Assembly (NCBI RefSeq): GCF_020740795.1
Contig: NC_067285.1
Coordinates: 91,843,152-91,907,151 of the forward strand
Reading direction: 5' to 3'
From: Apus apus
Taxonomy: Eukaryota > Chordata > Aves > Apodiformes > Apodidae
DNA length: 64,000 bases
A program made the position numbers and the translations under genes. Within the stretch, counting starts at the first letter, position 1. Each line of letters starts with the position of its first letter. The notes below the pieces were generated by a model that saw only the letters and a program-made list of their open reading frames with translations, had not been told where the DNA came from and ran no database searches. Positions 60,936 to 64,000 of the stretch are shown here, one piece after another.

Positions 60936-62817
60936 AAAAACGTGGATTGAGCTCTTCGCTCCACTGTATGGTGGAAGAAGATCCCAAAGGAGAAAAAGCA
61001 CAAGCCATGTTGTCCTCTTTGCTCTGTCCTTGGAGTCCTACTAGCTACAGTTTCATTACATCATCCTAAGTAATGGCAACTCTTATCCAGGATTGCTCTT
61101 TGAAGAAAATCCCAAGAATACTGGTTGACTGGCGATGCTGCCCCGCACTCCTTGCTGCTCAGGATTGCTGGCAGTGCACCTGCTCATGCTCAAGTGTATC
61201 AAGCAAGAGCTGGAGGGTGGTGGACACCTGCAGAGGAGGTACCTGCTAAGGAAACAATGTATTTTAGTAGGACTGAGAGAGTTACTGGGAGGGAGATATG
61301 GCTGTCAGGAAAGGACAAGGTTCCAATAACTGCACATCCCATTTTTTATTGTTTTGGAAGAGCATTGCCTGACTACTGAGTACCCATTACAGACCTTTTG
61401 GAACAGTATTTCAAACAACCAGCAAGAGAGCTTGACCACAACTTAGAAGATCTGGATTCCAGTGACAGCAACCAGTGTGAAACTGAAATACTTGGTACAA
61501 GTTCTTCTTTGTGACTCAGTTCTCACTTTAAACAAGGGAAGCCCTGTAAGAGGTGCCCTTATGAAAATGCTTTGACTTTCCCACATGACAGGCACTGTAT
61601 CATCATTCTCAGATTCTGTATGAAGTAATTATCTCTAGAAATAGACAAGAGGGCAAAACAGAAAGGTACACCAAGCAGCCAGAAGTACAGGAAGTCATTA
61701 GTACCTACCACAAACTACCACTTGCACTAGTTGGAAAAAACAAACCAGAACTGGGTGACTGCACCACACCACAGCAGGTCCTCCAGCTATGTAGTGGTGG
61801 TCACTGCTGTGGTTTTAGAGGAACTGCCTGTTTCTTGTGGCACATGCCAACGTTAGTACCTTCCATGTTCCAGGCTAACCTCTCTCTGCCCTACTGCATC
61901 AATGCCATTCACTGCACACTTTGCTGCCTTTGCCATGCACCTTTGCAAGCCCAGGTTGCACATGCAAGTGAACTCCTTTCTCCTTTTTACTGTTTTTTCT
62001 TTCCTTCAAGAACTAAGCATCATTCTTGGGGATTTTTATCTGTGGAAGTGAAACAGGGAAAACACTGATTATTTCAGCTTGGATTTTCCAACAGTAGTTC
62101 ATTCCTGCTCAGGACCAGCATAGAGATTTACAGGCTTTTTTTTTAGAATATTCAGCTCCCAATCAGAAACTACCGTTTCTGACTGACAGCACGTGATGAC
62201 AATTTCTGCTACTCATAAAACAGGAAATATCATTTTACACATCCGTAAGGATGTTCAAATACAGAGAGTAGCTGGAAAAGGATGCAAGTATTTGGGACTA
62301 GTTCTGAGCTCTATTACACTTCCTTCTCTTACATCTGAAGAGAAAAGCTGCAAGTTTTGCCAAAGTTGGGAAGAAGGAAACTGTTATTACCTTCTTCCAC
62401 ACTCACTCTGGCTGCTTGAACTGGAGAAGCCTGGTGACAAAAAGCAGCACAGGATGGGGAAAGCCATACTGAAGCATCATACCATGTATCTGCTTCAGTG
62501 TAAGAAGAACAGAGAAGGAAATCAACTACATCATTTATGTTCAGACCCTGGACCAGTGGATGGCATGATCCCTCACTTTGCCAGGCACTTAGATATTTAA
62601 CAAAATTGTATTTGTTCGCATATATACAAATAGAAAATGCATTTGTACCCACAGAAAACTGAACTCCCTGGTACAGTGAAACAGTTACACCTGTTTAGTC
62701 GCAAAAGCAAAAAGTTGCTTGTTATTTATTTACTGCATTTCTCCATTCTGAGAACAATGACTTTAGTTCTCATCTAATTGCACTTGCTTCTGGAATGACA
62801 CTGGTGGGTTTTGCTCT
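60936..62817. other. Unique non-coding DNA
   Basis: No gene. A 135-codon plus frame (62193-62600) and a 107-codon minus frame overlap; neither has a recognised domain. Confidence 0.4.
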
Positions 62818-63074
62818 TCTCCCTAGTGACTAGCAATAGGACAAGAGGAAGTGGAGTCAAGTTGCACCAGGGGAGGTTCAGACTGGATATTGGGAAAAAT
62901 TTATTCACAGAAAGAGTGGTGAGGTGGTAGAGGCACCATCCCTGGAGGTGTTCAAAAAACGGGTAGATGTGGTGTTTTGGGAGCTGGTTTAGTGGTTGGG
63001 GGTTGTAGGGCAGATGGTTGGACTTAATGATCTTGAAGGTCTTTTCCAACCTTGATGATTCTATGATTCTGTGA
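62818..63074 (+). repeat. CR1 LINE 3' end
   Basis: Plus-strand CR1: 'agtcaagttgcaccaggggaggttcagactggatattgggaaaaattt', 'gcaccatccctggaggtgttcaaaaaacgggtagatgtgg', 'cttaatgatcttgaaggtcttttccaacctt' and the terminal GATTCTATGATTCTGTGA. It is 5'-truncated with an intact 3' end. Confidence 0.95.
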
Positions 63075-64000
63075 CATGAATTATCAATAGCAGGCTTGGA
63101 CTAGAAGCAGTCCTCCACTTACAAAGCAAACATTACAGAAAGGAATGCATCCCTGGAGTCATGTGGAGTGTACTTCACCTTAATCAACACATGCAGATGC
63201 AGGTCCCAATATCACAACTGGATACTTTGCATCTTTATAAGAGCCTGAGAACTAAGAGTTTTCATAAATAACCACATAGATGGTACTGTACTTTCAGGGA
63301 AAATCTCATCTTACACAGTTCTGAACTGTCACCCCACCTACTATGTTTTTGTTTTTAATTGTAAAAAAACGTAAAACCATTCATGTAGGCATAGATTATT
63401 ATTATTATTTTTATTGCTTTTTTAAAAAGTCAGTGTATGAATTATGGCACTATGCTGTAAAAATGCAACATTACTGAGTGTTCTAACAGTATGAGGTCCA
63501 TTATGACAAGATTTTAAACATGAAGCACGAGCTTCAGTGTGGATTTCCAAATTAAAACAAAACAAAACAAAAAAGAGCCTAAGAGGTAAATAGATTAATA
63601 ATAATTGATTTATCTGGATTTTCAATACTAAGTGAATACAGAGTGGATTTGCAAGAACCAGACATATTAATGATATGACAGTTAAACAAAGCTTCTACAA
63701 ATTGAAGAGTAAAGTCTCTCTTTTTTCACCTACAGAGGTATTTGTTCTGCACAGTAGATGAATGTTACAGCTTTCCTATTAAGCTACAACCATAATGTGT
63801 CAGAGGGAATTGCATGAGGATAGGAAAAAAAGCAAATCAAAGCTTTTTGTACATTGCCAGTCAGAGAAAAAAAAGTGTGCTTTGAAATTTTAAAAATAAA
63901 CCCATCAATTTAAGAAAAAAAAAAGTAAAATAAAACCCACATCACCATAACGAAACACTGATGCCTATCATCTCTGTGCTTGGCGTCTGAAGAAAACTAT
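63075..64000. other. AT-rich non-coding DNA with simple repeats
   Basis: An (ATT)n microsatellite lies at 63395-63413 and an (AAAAC)n tract at 63554-63574. No gene seen to the window end. Confidence 0.5.

Noticed and set aside
1..64000. tRNA, rRNA, CRISPR arrays, bacterial or phage genes
   Set aside because: No tRNA B-box type GGTTCGAATCC with cloverleaf, no rRNA-like sequence, no regularly spaced repeats, and no operon-like coding density were seen.

Overview
The window looks like non-coding DNA from a bird nuclear genome. The main evidence is the repeat content. At least thirteen fragments match the avian CR1 non-LTR retrotransposon, and many end in its hallmark ATTCTATG-type 3' repeats. 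There are three solo or fragmentary endogenous-retrovirus LTRs of types common in birds. There is also one older CR1 of the kind shared with turtles and crocodilians, and up to three ancient MIR-like SINE remnants. The sequence is AT-rich and CpG-poor except for two compact CpG-rich islands. These family names come from remembered consensus sequences; no database search was possible.

I found no protein-coding gene that I can support. The open frames are short, overlap on both strands, lack recognisable domains, or lie inside CR1 and CpG-rich DNA. I found no tRNA, rRNA, CRISPR array or bacterial-type operon. The window is best read as a gene desert or the inside of a very long intron.

Layout. 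1-280: CR1 3' end. 2.2-2.4 kb: small CpG island. 2.9-3.2 kb: CR1. 3.2-16.6 kb: mostly unique AT-rich DNA, with a possible conserved block at 10.08-10.7 kb and a weak LTR-like stretch at 12.3-12.8 kb. 16.6-22.5 kb: a CR1-rich zone including a 1-kb reverse-transcriptase segment that lacks its normal 3' end. 22.5-31.2 kb: unique DNA. 31.2-35.4 kb: an LTR cluster with two same-family LTRs in the same direction and a third, ERVL-like solo LTR on the other strand with a clean 5-bp target duplication. 38.7-40.3 kb: old MIR-like and CR1 remnants. 41.5 kb: a perfect 16-bp palindrome containing the CRE-type Maf recognition element. 45.8-46.2 kb: CR1. 47.4-48.1 kb: the strongest CpG island, between two purine tracts. 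51.05 kb: a perfect hairpin. 52.6 kb: an exon-like segment. 53.3, 57.1 and 62.8 kb: further CR1 copies.

No genes here can be said to work together. If anything is functional, the best candidates are regulatory: the two CpG islands, the Maf-type palindrome and the possible conserved blocks. I saw no clear sign of a new multi-gene system.
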